Source of the DNA: Muribaculaceae bacterium
GTDB taxonomy: Bacteria > Bacteroidota > Bacteroidia > Bacteroidales > Muribaculaceae
Reading direction: 5' to 3'
Assembly: GCA_902836725.1 (NCBI GenBank)
Contig: CADFRV010000009.1
Coordinates: 1-21,739, forward strand
DNA length: 21,739 nt
The position numbers and the translations under genes were made by a program. Position 1 is the stretch's first letter; the number at the start of each line of letters is the position of its first letter. Under the pieces are notes generated by a model, which saw only the letters and a list, made by a program, of their open reading frames with translations, was not told where the DNA came from and did no database searches. This document shows, one piece after another, positions 1-7,160 of the stretch.

Positions 1-1
1 C

Positions 2-205
2 ATGGATAAACGTCTGGATTTCCTGCAGCTTTTTGTTGAAGTCCTTAAAGCTCACCACCGTAAAGACCGTGTCCGCCGCCATCACGACGGCCAGCACAAC
101 GGCCAAAACGATCACGGCAATATCCGGCAGCAAATCGGTCATCCGGACAACGAACGGATGAATCACCTCAATCATCAGCACCGACATGGCGCCGACGATT
201 TCGCC
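2..205 (-). CDS. Partial membrane protein, possibly the C-terminal end of a CmpB-type putative ABC transporter permease
   Basis: Read on the minus strand this stretch is open and encodes a hydrophobic helix followed by a charged amphipathic tail: a motif like EVIHPFVVRMTDLLPD, then about 20 residues of I, V, L and A, then ADTVFTVVSFKDFNKKLQEI. This arrangement resembles the C-terminal end of the putative ABC transporter (CmpB-like, PF06541) family, which I know mainly from Firmicutes, so it is out of place beside Bacteroidales genes. The frame runs off the left edge of the window. On its other side it runs into the antisense of ssb and meets a stop at 242-244, so the true junction lies at about 185-210. 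An ATG at 187-185 could also make it a small membrane protein of its own. The family call is from memory of the pattern and is tentative; the membrane-protein character is clear. Confidence 0.4.
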
Positions 206-361
206 CGCACCGCCGAGCGCTACATCACCAAAGGCACCAAGCTATACATAGAGGGGAAACTGCGCACCCGCACCTGGCAGGACGCCAATGCCATAAAACG
301 CAATATCACAGAGATAATCGTGGAGCGTTTCGATATCCTCAGCCGGGCGCTAAACAGCTGA
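191..361 (+). pseudogene. ssb: Single-stranded DNA-binding protein, C-terminal fragment only
   Basis: The last 50 or so residues match the second half of the SSB OB fold as found in Bacteroidales: AERYITKGTKLYIEGKLRTR, then a Trp, then KRNITEIIVERFDIL and a short tail. SSB coats single-stranded DNA in replication and repair. Upstream of about position 190 the same frame turns into a His/Asn/Gln-rich nonsense translation (the antisense of a membrane protein), so the conserved N-terminal half of SSB is absent. The ATG at position 2 is therefore not its start. The fragment lacks the acidic C-terminal tip of E. coli SSB, which is common in Bacteroidales copies. The gap to the OPT transporter is only 34 bases. 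Either the gene is truly decapitated or the contig is misjoined here; I favour the misjoin. Confidence 0.75.
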
Positions 362-395
362 CCTCACCACCTAAGACAATTTTTATCACAAGCAT

Positions 396-2414
396 ATGAA
401 AAATTCAAAAGACGAAATGGAATTGCACGGAGCACCCGGCAAAACGGGGGGCGTCTATGCCGACGCAGATCCGGTGGAACTCCCGGAAAACGCGTTCCGT
501 GAACTCGCCGAAGACGAGCATTACCGCCCGATGATGCATCCGGCCCGACAGTACAAGGAAGTGACGGCCTACTCCGTCACCATGGGCCTCGTGCTATGTG
601 TCATTTTCAGTGCGGCCGCAGCATATCTCGGCCTGAAGGTGGGACAGGTTTTCGAAGCCGCCATCCCCATCGCCATCATCGCCGTGGGTCTTTCCGGCGC
701 GCTCCGCAAGAAAGACGCCCTGGGGCAGAATGTGATCATACAGTCGATCGGAGCCTGCTCCGGAGTGATCGTGGCGGGAGCCATCTTCACCCTGCCGGCT
801 CTCTACATACTTCAGGACAAATATCCCGAAATCACCGTCAGCTTCTTCCAGATCTTCCTCAGCTCGCTGCTCGGCGGTATTCTCGGCATACTGTTCTTCA
901 TCCCCTTCCGCAAATATTTCGTAAAGGACATGCACGGCAAATATCCTTTCCCCGAAGCCACAGCCACCACACAGGTGCTCGCTTCAGGGCAAAGCGCCGG
1001 CGCACAGGGTGGCTCACAGGCCAAGACTCTCGTGATAGCATCCCTCATAGGCGGCATCTACGATTTCGTAGTGGAGACCTTCGGTTTCTGGGCAGGCACG
1101 CTCAACACCGTCGTAAGCTCATGGGGAGCCGCCCTGGAGGAGAAAACCAAGCTCGTGCTTAGCTGCAACACCGGAGCCGCCGTGCTCGGCCTGGGATATA
1201 TCATCGGTCTGCGCTACGCCTTCATCATCTGCGCGGGATCCTTCTTCGTATGGTGGGTGCTGATACCTCTTATGGGCACATACGGCAACGAAACCATAGC
1301 CGCCATGTCATCGCAGGACATCTTCTCCAACTACGCCCGCATGATCGGTATCGGCGGCATCGCCATGGCCGGTGTGATCGGCATAGTAAAGTCATGGCCT
1401 ATCATCCGTCAGGCAGTCGGACTGGCCGGCCGAGAGTTCAAGGGTGGCGCCTCGGCTGAGGCAAAACCGGTGCGCTGGCAGTGGGATATCTCCATGAAGC
1501 ATATCGTGTTCTTCATCGCCATAGCCCTGGTGGCCGTTCTGGTTTTCTTCTGGTTCGGAGTGATCCATAACTGGTGGCAGGCTCTTGTGGCATGGATCGT
1601 GGTGACAATCATCGCGTTCCTGTTCACCACCGTGGCAGCCAACGCCATCGCCATCGTAGGTTCCAACCCTGTGAGCGGCATGACCCTCATGACACTTATC
1701 GTGGCATCGGCCATCTTCGTAGCCATCGGCCTCAAAGGATCGTCGGGCATCGTGGCGTCGATGGTGATCGGCGGCGTGGTCTGCACGGCGCTCTCCATGG
1801 CCGGCGGTTTCGTCACCGACCTCAAGGTAGGCTACTGGCTCGGCTCCACCCCGCGCAAGCAGGAGCAGTGGAAATTCCTCGGCACCCTCGTGTCAGCCGC
1901 TACCGTAGGCGGTGTGATCCTGGTGCTGAACCAGGTGTATGGCTTTACCGGTGAAAACGCCCTCGTGGCACCCCAGGCCAACGCCATGGCCAAAGTGATA
2001 GAGCCTCTTATGATGGGTGGCGAGACACCCTGGATCCTCTATATGACAGGCGTGGTCCTCGCGCTGCTTCTCAACTGGCTCGGCGTGCCCGCGCTCGCAT
2101 TCTGCCTCGGCATGTTCATCCCCCTGTCGCTCAACACCCCGCTGCTCGTGGGTGGCGCCATAGCCTATTTCGTAAGCAACAGCTCCAAAGACAAGGCTGT
2201 CAACGACCTGCGCCGCGACCGCGGCACACTCATCGCATCAGGCCTTATCGCCGGCGGTGCCCTCTTCGGTGTGTTCGCTGCCCTAACACGTTTCTTCGGA
2301 TTCGAATACCAGTGCGGCGTATCTGCCGGTATGCTCCAGGTTTACGGCATCATCGCCTACCTGCTCCTCATCGGCTATCTGTGGTATGACAGCTGCCGTG
2401 TAAAGAAACCGTGA
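396..2414 (+). CDS. OPT-family oligopeptide transporter
   Basis: This 672-residue, highly hydrophobic protein matches the bacterial branch of the OPT (oligopeptide transporter) superfamily, inner-membrane secondary carriers that import small peptides with protons. Visible family marks are the N-terminal motif SAAAAYLGLKVGQVFEAAIP in the first membrane segment, KYPFPEATATTQVL at about residues 182-195, and NPVSGMT at about 424-430. About fourteen hydrophobic segments run through the chain, and the length is normal for the family. The ATG at 396 follows a short AT-rich leader without a clear Shine-Dalgarno, as is usual in Bacteroidetes. The soluble N-terminus of about 55 residues is charged. 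The stop overlaps the GTG start of the MATE gene, so the two are probably co-translated. The exact substrate cannot be told from sequence. Confidence 0.93.
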   Translation: MKNSKDEMELHGAPGKTGGVYADADPVELPENAFRELAEDEHYRPMMHPARQYKEVTAYSVTMGLVLCVIFSAAAAYLGLKVGQVFEAAIPIAIIAVGLSGALRKKDALGQNVIIQSIGACSGVIVAGAIFTLPALYILQDKYPEITVSFFQIFLSSLLGGILGILFFIPFRKYFVKDMHGKYPFPEATATTQVLASGQSAGAQGGSQAKTLVIASLIGGIYDFVVETFGFWAGTLNTVVSSWGAALEEKTKLVLSCNTGAAVLGLGYIIGLRYAFIICAGSFFVWWVLIPLMGTYGNETIAAMSSQDIFSNYARMIGIGGIAMAGVIGIVKSWPIIRQAVGLAGREFKGGASAEAKPVRWQWDISMKHIVFFIAIALVAVLVFFWFGVIHNWWQALVAWIVVTIIAFLFTTVAANAIAIVGSNPVSGMTLMTLIVASAIFVAIGLKGSSGIVASMVIGGVVCTALSMAGGFVTDLKVGYWLGSTPRKQEQWKFLGTLVSAATVGGVILVLNQVYGFTGENALVAPQANAMAKVIEPLMMGGETPWILYMTGVVLALLLNWLGVPALAFCLGMFIPLSLNTPLLVGGAIAYFVSNSSKDKAVNDLRRDRGTLIASGLIAGGALFGVFAALTRFFGFEYQCGVSAGMLQVYGIIAYLLLIGYLWYDSCRVKKP

Positions 2415-3691
2415 ACCGTAAGATACTCGCGCTCGCTATCCCCTCGATCATAGCGAACATCACCACCCCTCTGCTCGGACTTGTGGACACGGCCATCGTG
2501 GGCCACATGGGCAATGCCGTATATATCGGCGCCATCGCCGTGGGAGGGGTGATGTTCAACATGCTTTACTGGCTTTTCGGCTTCCTGCGCGGTGGCACTT
2601 CGGGGCTTACCGCCCAGGCTTATGGCGCCGGAAGCCGGCCGGAATGCGCACTGGTGCTTTACCGGTCGCTTACCGTGGCCGCAGGTGTCGGCATTGCCAT
2701 GATCCTGCTGCAGTGGCCGCTCGGATGGCTGCTGCAGCGGTTCATAGACCCTGATCCCGCTACCGGTTCGCTCGCTATCCGATACTTCACCATCCTTATC
2801 TACGGCGCTCCCGCCGTACTGGGCACGTATGCACTTTCCGGATGGTTTCTCGGCATGCAGGACTCGCGCATGCTCATGGTCACCTCGGTAGTGATCAATG
2901 TGGTAAACATAGCCGTGAGCCTCGCGCTTGTATATGGCCTCGGATGGCAGATAGAGGGTGTGGCGTGCGGCACGCTCGTGGCACAGTGGACCGGTTTCGC
3001 CACCGGCCTGTGGCTGTTGCGGCGCTACCGTGTGGGGCGTCCCGACTGGCGCCATACCGCCCGTGGGAGCGAACTGCGGCGGTTCTTCAAGGTCAACGCA
3101 GACATGATGCTCCGCACGGCATGTCTCATTGCCGTGACCGTGTGGTTCACCAAAACAGGGGCGTCGCAGGGAGCGGTGATACTGGCAGTGAACACGCTTC
3201 TGATGCAGCTTTTCCTCCTTTTCTCCTACATGATGGACGGATTCGCTTTCGCCGGCGAGGCTTTGGCGGGGCGATATGTTGGCGCACGCGATTTCGCCTC
3301 GCTCCATCTGTGTGTGCGCCGCCTGTTTGTGTGGGGAGGTATCTGGGCGATATTGTTCACGGCGCTCTACTTTTTCGGGGGCGAGGGATTTCTCAGCCTC
3401 CTCTCCTCCGACAGCGACGTGATAGCCGCCTCACGCGACTACTACCTCTGGGCGGTATCGGTGCCGCTTGCCGGTTTCGCCGCCTTCGCATGGGACGGCG
3501 TGTTTATCGGCGCCACACTCACACGCCAGCTCCTCCTCTCGATGGCAGCAGCCATGGCGGCATTTTTCATCCTCTATTTCTCCCTTTTCAACATAATGGG
3601 CAACCACGCCCTGTGGCTCGCCTTCATCGTCTATCTCTTTCTGAGAGGCTTCATACAGACAATCCTCTATTACCGACACAAATGGAACTGA
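2411..3691 (+). CDS. MATE-family multidrug/toxin exporter (DinF/NorM-like)
   Basis: This 426-residue inner-membrane protein has the twelve-helix, two-bundle layout of the MATE family, which exports cationic drugs or metabolites in exchange for Na+ or H+. The N-terminal signature includes LALAIPSIIANITTPLLGLV, DTAIVGHMG and GTSGLTAQAYG. The second bundle carries the mirrored motif with MMDGFAFAGEALAGRYVGAR at about residues 272-291, which points to the DinF side of the family. The start is GTG at 2411, sharing GTGA with the stop of the OPT gene, which implies translational coupling. Its own last ten bases overlap the start of the TPR gene. The substrate is unknown; the pairing with a peptide importer is suggestive but proves nothing. 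Confidence 0.93.
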   Translation: MNRKILALAIPSIIANITTPLLGLVDTAIVGHMGNAVYIGAIAVGGVMFNMLYWLFGFLRGGTSGLTAQAYGAGSRPECALVLYRSLTVAAGVGIAMILLQWPLGWLLQRFIDPDPATGSLAIRYFTILIYGAPAVLGTYALSGWFLGMQDSRMLMVTSVVINVVNIAVSLALVYGLGWQIEGVACGTLVAQWTGFATGLWLLRRYRVGRPDWRHTARGSELRRFFKVNADMMLRTACLIAVTVWFTKTGASQGAVILAVNTLLMQLFLLFSYMMDGFAFAGEALAGRYVGARDFASLHLCVRRLFVWGGIWAILFTALYFFGGEGFLSLLSSDSDVIAASRDYYLWAVSVPLAGFAAFAWDGVFIGATLTRQLLLSMAAAMAAFFILYFSLFNIMGNHALWLAFIVYLFLRGFIQTILYYRHKWN

Positions 3692-4584
3692 CCCACACCC
3701 GCCCCCCCCTTTCCAATTTCTCTATTTCTCATTTCTTAATTTCTTATTTCTTCATTTCCCTCCTTCTCCTCCTCCCCCTCTCTTCCCGGGCGGCTGCAGG
3801 CGCCGACGGCTCGGCCGGAGGCACAAGATACATGCAGCTCGTGCAGTGGGCAGACGAGGCAGTGGCCAAAAGCGACTGGGAACGTGCTATCGCCTGCCTT
3901 CAGGAGGCCATGCGCACCGAGCCCGCAAATCCGCAGAATGTGATGCTGATGTCAAACACCGGAATGATACAACACTATGCCGGCAATGACTCACTGGCCC
4001 TGCGCACCCTCACCGAAGCACGCGCCATCGCACCCTCGTCGGTGGTGATCCTGAAAAACCGCGCCACAGTACTCACCTCTCTGGGGCGCCCTGACGACGC
4101 CATGCGCGACTACGACATGATAATACAGATGGACAGCACCTATGCCGACGCCTATCAGGACCGGGCCGTACTGTTCATGAACCTCGACCGCTACACCGAG
4201 GCCGAGGCCGACATAGAACGATACCGCCGGCTACGCCCCAAAGATACCCACGGCGCACTCATGCTTGCAGTGATATACTCCAACACCGGACGTGCCGCCG
4301 AGGCGGTGCCGCTTTATACCGAGCTGTTGAAAAGCAAGGAGGAGGCGGTGTACTACTCGGCACGCGCCATGTGCCGCATGGTGAGCGGCGACCTCTTCTC
4401 CGCTGCCGACGACATAGCCCGCGGGCTAGAACTGGATCCAGACGATGCCGAGCTGTATTTCTGCCGGGCGTATCTCAACCATCTCCGTTTCCGCGACTCC
4501 GACCGAGACTCAGATGCCGCCAAGGCCGCAGCCCTCGGCATAGACCAGGCGCGCATAAAGGCTCTCCCCTCCCTCCCGCGCTGA
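3682..4584 (+). CDS. Exported tetratricopeptide-repeat (TPR) protein
   Basis: The product is about 300 residues. From the ATG at 3682, inside the end of the MATE gene, the first 40 residues form a signal peptide: SNFSISHFLISYFFISLLLL followed by a Ser/Ala-rich cleavage region at about residues 33-39. The rest is five or six TPR units of about 34 residues with the usual helix-turn-helix pattern (for example AYQDRAVLFMNLDRYTEAEA and AELYFCRAYLNHLRFRDSD), so it is a periplasmic or outer-membrane-attached scaffold for protein contacts. The hydrophobic core of the signal peptide is encoded by a run of 7-base pyrimidine repeats (3711-3770), which is unusual. A later in-frame Met (MQLVQWADEAV) could be an alternative start giving a cytoplasmic protein. 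The binding partner is unknown. Confidence 0.82.
   Translation: MELTHTRPPLSNFSISHFLISYFFISLLLLLPLSSRAAAGADGSAGGTRYMQLVQWADEAVAKSDWERAIACLQEAMRTEPANPQNVMLMSNTGMIQHYAGNDSLALRTLTEARAIAPSSVVILKNRATVLTSLGRPDDAMRDYDMIIQMDSTYADAYQDRAVLFMNLDRYTEAEADIERYRRLRPKDTHGALMLAVIYSNTGRAAEAVPLYTELLKSKEEAVYYSARAMCRMVSGDLFSAADDIARGLELDPDDAELYFCRAYLNHLRFRDSDRDSDAAKAAALGIDQARIKALPSLPR
3700..3787 (+). repeat. Degenerate 7-base pyrimidine repeat inside the TPR signal peptide
   Basis: After an eight-C run the + strand is almost purely pyrimidine apart from spaced A residues, with repeated units of the type ATTTCTT/ATTTCTC about every 7 bases. A similar tract occurs at 9281-9335, upstream of the transposase. The two share stretches such as AATTTCTCATTTCT-like sequence, so they may belong to one dispersed repeat family. 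Confidence 0.6.
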
Positions 4585-4659
4585 GCATCAGCACATATGT
4601 ATTGAAAAACACTGCTGAAAAACATGCGGTTTTTATGTGTTGTTTTTGCGGAATTTAAT

Positions 4660-4667
4660 TAGATTTG
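4660..4667 (+). promoter_or_regulatory. Bacteroidetes-type -7 box for ald
   Basis: TAGATTTG fits the Bacteroidetes -7 consensus TAnnTTTG. It lies 64 bases before the ATG of ald in the 147-base gap after the TPR gene, which is AT-rich here. The upstream -33 TTG element is less clear: a TTG at 4640-4642 lies about 17 bases away. The gap also holds a weak AT-rich hairpin (4618-4634) that might end the upstream transcript. Confidence 0.5.
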
Positions 4668-4731
4668 CCACCGTTGACATTCTCAGATCTGTCAGCCGTT
4701 CAACCGCAAACCAACCTAAAAACTACAAGCC

Positions 4732-5850
4732 ATGATTATCGGAGTACCGAAAGAGATTAAAAACAACGAGAATCGTGTGGCCCTTACCCCCGCCGGCGCC
4801 CGTGAGCTGGTGGCACACGGCCATAAAGTCTACGTACAGTCCACAGCCGGCCTCGGCACCGGATTCTCCGATGACGAATACATATCAGCCGGGGCAGAGA
4901 TGCTCCCGACGATCGAGGATGTGTATGCCGTCGCAGAGATGATAATCAAGGTCAAGGAACCGATAGAGCCGGAATACAAGCTGATACGCAAGGGGCAGGT
5001 GCTCTTCACCTATTTCCATTTCGCCTCGGAGCGTGCGCTTACCGAAGCCATGATAGATGCGGGGGCGGTATGCATCGCCTATGAGACAGTGCGCCTCCCC
5101 AACGGCTCGCTGCCGCTGCTTGTGCCCATGAGCGAAGTGGCAGGCCGCATGTCGGTGCAGGAGGGATGCCGCTTCCTCGAAAAGCCGCAAGGGGGGCGTG
5201 GAGTGCTTCTCGGCGGGGTGCCGGGAGTGAAGCCAGCCAAAGTCCTCATACTCGGAGCCGGTGTGGTAGGACGCAACGCCGCCCTCATGGCTGCCGGCCT
5301 CGGCGCCGATGTCACCATCACCGACATATCCCTCCCCACGCTGCGCCATGTGGCAGAGACTATGCCCCGCAACGTGAAGACCCTCTTCTCCTCCCGCCAC
5401 AACATTGAGGCAGAGCTACCCACAGCCGACCTTGTGATAGGATCGGTACTTATACCGGGTGCCAAGGCGCCCCATCTTGTAACCCGCGACATGCTCAGGC
5501 TGATGCGTCCCGGCTCGCTGCTGGTGGATGTGGCCATCGACCAGGGTGGATGCTTCGAGACCTCTGTGCCCACCACCCATTCCGATCCCGTATATACTGT
5601 CGACGGCATAGTGCATTACGCCGTGGCAAATATACCCGGTGCCGTGCCCTATACCTCCACGCTCGCCCTCACCAACGCCACGCTCCCATATGCCATACGG
5701 CTTGCCGACCTGGGATGGCGACGCGCTTGCGCCGAGGACAAGGCTCTCGAGCAGGGCGTGAACATCGTCGACGGCAAGGTTGTTTTCCCTGCCGTGGCCG
5801 AGGCCTGGGATCTCCCGCTCCATAAGTTAGAACTCTATACTACTGATTAA
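4732..5850 (+). CDS. ald: Alanine dehydrogenase
   Basis: This 372-residue enzyme catalyses the reversible NAD-dependent oxidative deamination of L-alanine to pyruvate and ammonia (EC 1.4.1.1) in the cytosol. It starts MIIGVPKEIKNNENRVALTP, and the family's functional residues are all in register: Arg15, Lys75 (IKVKEP) and His96 (YFHFA) for substrate, the Rossmann loop GAGVVG at 175-180, Asp198 for the NAD ribose, and Asp270 (VAIDQGG) for catalysis. The length is exactly that of known Ald proteins. The gene stands alone, with its own -7 box upstream and a strong intrinsic terminator downstream, so it is probably a single-gene unit serving alanine catabolism or ammonium and redox balance. It is not a transhydrogenase PntA, because no second domain or membrane part is present. 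Confidence 0.97.
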   Translation: MIIGVPKEIKNNENRVALTPAGARELVAHGHKVYVQSTAGLGTGFSDDEYISAGAEMLPTIEDVYAVAEMIIKVKEPIEPEYKLIRKGQVLFTYFHFASERALTEAMIDAGAVCIAYETVRLPNGSLPLLVPMSEVAGRMSVQEGCRFLEKPQGGRGVLLGGVPGVKPAKVLILGAGVVGRNAALMAAGLGADVTITDISLPTLRHVAETMPRNVKTLFSSRHNIEAELPTADLVIGSVLIPGAKAPHLVTRDMLRLMRPGSLLVDVAIDQGGCFETSVPTTHSDPVYTVDGIVHYAVANIPGAVPYTSTLALTNATLPYAIRLADLGWRRACAEDKALEQGVNIVDGKVVFPAVAEAWDLPLHKLELYTTD

Positions 5851-5872
5851 CAACCGTCTGGAGACAGATCGC

Positions 5873-5909
5873 GGCGTCTCTTCCCTATGGGGAGAGACGC
5901 CTTTTGTTT
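5873..5909 (+). terminator. Intrinsic terminator after ald
   Basis: A 13-base-pair stem (5873-5885 with 5889-5901, one G-T wobble, loop TAT) is followed directly by TTTTGTTT. This is a classical rho-independent terminator, 22 bases past the ald stop. Confidence 0.9.
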
Positions 5910-5922
5910 GCAAAATTTTTTG

Positions 5923-5930
5923 TAACTTTG
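5923..5930 (+). promoter_or_regulatory. Bacteroidetes-type -7 box for ychF
   Basis: TAACTTTG fits TAnnTTTG and lies 51 bases before the ychF ATG. A TTTG at 5903-5906, within the T-rich tail of the ald terminator, could serve as the -33 element, although the spacing of 16 bases is shorter than the usual 19 or so. Confidence 0.6.
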
Positions 5931-5980
5931 CATGCTATAAGTCTACTGACTTATTCATTGATTATCAAATACAACGAAAT

Positions 5981-7084
5981 ATGTCCTTGCAATGTGGAAT
6001 AGTCGGACTGCCCAACGTGGGCAAGTCCACCCTTTTTAACTGTCTCTCGAACGCCAAAGCACAGTCTGCCAACTTCCCTTTCTGCACCATAGAGCCTAAT
6101 GTGGGAGTGATAACCGTGCCCGACGACCGCCTCAACAAACTGGTTGACATGTGCCAGCCGCGCAGCGTGGTGCCCGCCACAGTGGAGATAGTGGATATCG
6201 CCGGACTGGTGAAGGGCGCCTCCAAAGGGGAGGGGCTCGGAAATAAATTCCTTGCCAATATCCGCGAGACCGACGCCATAATACATGTGCTGCGCTGTTT
6301 CGACAACGACAACATCACCCATGTCGACGGCTCCATCGATCCCGTGCGCGACAAGGAGATCATCGATTACGAGCTGCAGCTCAAGGATCTCGAGACCATA
6401 GAGGGACGCATGGCGCGCACCCAGAAACAGGCGCAGACCGGCGGCGACAAGACCGCGAAGCTCCAGTATGACGTGCTATGCCGCTTCAAGGAGGCTCTCG
6501 ACCAGGGCAAACCCGCACGCTCGGTGGAGCTTGACACCCCCGACGAGCGCAAGTTCGCCCGCGAGCTGTTCCTGCTCACGTCAAAACCGGTGCTTTATGT
6601 CTGCAACGTGGACGACAGCTCGGCCGTCAACGGCAACAAGTATGTGGAAGCCGTGCGCGAGGCCATAAAGGGTGAGAATGCCGAGCTGCTTATTGTGGCC
6701 GCCCAGACCGAGGCCGACATCGCCGAGCTCGACACCTACGAGGAGCGCCAGGAATTCCTCGCCGAGATAGGGCTTCAGGAGTCGGGTGTGGCACGACTGA
6801 TACGCGCCGCATACGCGCTGCTCAACCTCCAGACATTCTTCACCGCCGGAGCCGACGAGGTGCGCGCCTGGACCTTCATGCGCGGCGCCAAGGCCCCGCA
6901 GTGCGCCGGTGTGATCCATACCGACTTCGAGAAGGGATTCATCCGCGCCGAGGTGATAAAGTATGATGACTATGTGGCTCTCGGCGGCGAAACCGGCGTG
7001 AAAGAGGCCGGCAAACTCGGTGTGGAGGGTAAGGAATACGTGGTTCAGGACGGCGATATAATGCATTTCCGCTTCAACGTGTAA
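5981..7084 (+). CDS. ychF: Redox-regulated ribosome-binding ATPase YchF (OLA1-type)
   Basis: This 367-residue, TRAFAC-class P-loop NTPase is of the Obg-like YchF/OLA1 family, which binds ribosomes and prefers ATP over GTP. Visible elements are the P-loop GLPNVGKST at 9-17, the switch II motif DIAGLVKGASKGEGLGNKFL at 72-91, the NVDD segment in the G4 position near residue 207 (the non-standard G4 explains the relaxed nucleotide choice in this family), a helical coiled-coil insertion around 120-190, and the C-terminal TGS domain ending GKEYVVQDGDIMHFRFNV. The length and both ends match the family exactly. The ATG at 5981 is preceded by an AT-rich leader with a -7 box. The next gene follows after 76 bases, with no clear terminator between. 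Confidence 0.97.
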   Translation: MSLQCGIVGLPNVGKSTLFNCLSNAKAQSANFPFCTIEPNVGVITVPDDRLNKLVDMCQPRSVVPATVEIVDIAGLVKGASKGEGLGNKFLANIRETDAIIHVLRCFDNDNITHVDGSIDPVRDKEIIDYELQLKDLETIEGRMARTQKQAQTGGDKTAKLQYDVLCRFKEALDQGKPARSVELDTPDERKFARELFLLTSKPVLYVCNVDDSSAVNGNKYVEAVREAIKGENAELLIVAAQTEADIAELDTYEERQEFLAEIGLQESGVARLIRAAYALLNLQTFFTAGADEVRAWTFMRGAKAPQCAGVIHTDFEKGFIRAEVIKYDDYVALGGETGVKEAGKLGVEGKEYVVQDGDIMHFRFNV

Positions 7085-7160
7085 CTTTCCGAGGGTTTCC
7101 GCGTCTAACTATAGATTGTCTATAAAAATAATCTTGAACAGTTACCTAAACTTTCATAAA

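Noticed and set aside
2375..3307. Long open frame of 310 codons on the minus strand inside the MATE gene
   Set aside because: The translation is rich in His, Arg, Glu and Gly without domains or hydrophobic pattern, and the + strand gene is a clear MATE protein, so it is an antisense shadow caused by GC-rich codon use.
2842..3681. Upstream extension of the TPR reading frame through the MATE gene
   Set aside because: The translation is Arg/His/Pro-rich nonsense; the real protein begins with the signal peptide at 3682.
4618..4634. AT-rich hairpin after the TPR gene as a terminator
   Set aside because: The stem is only six base pairs, almost all A-T, too weak to list as a feature.
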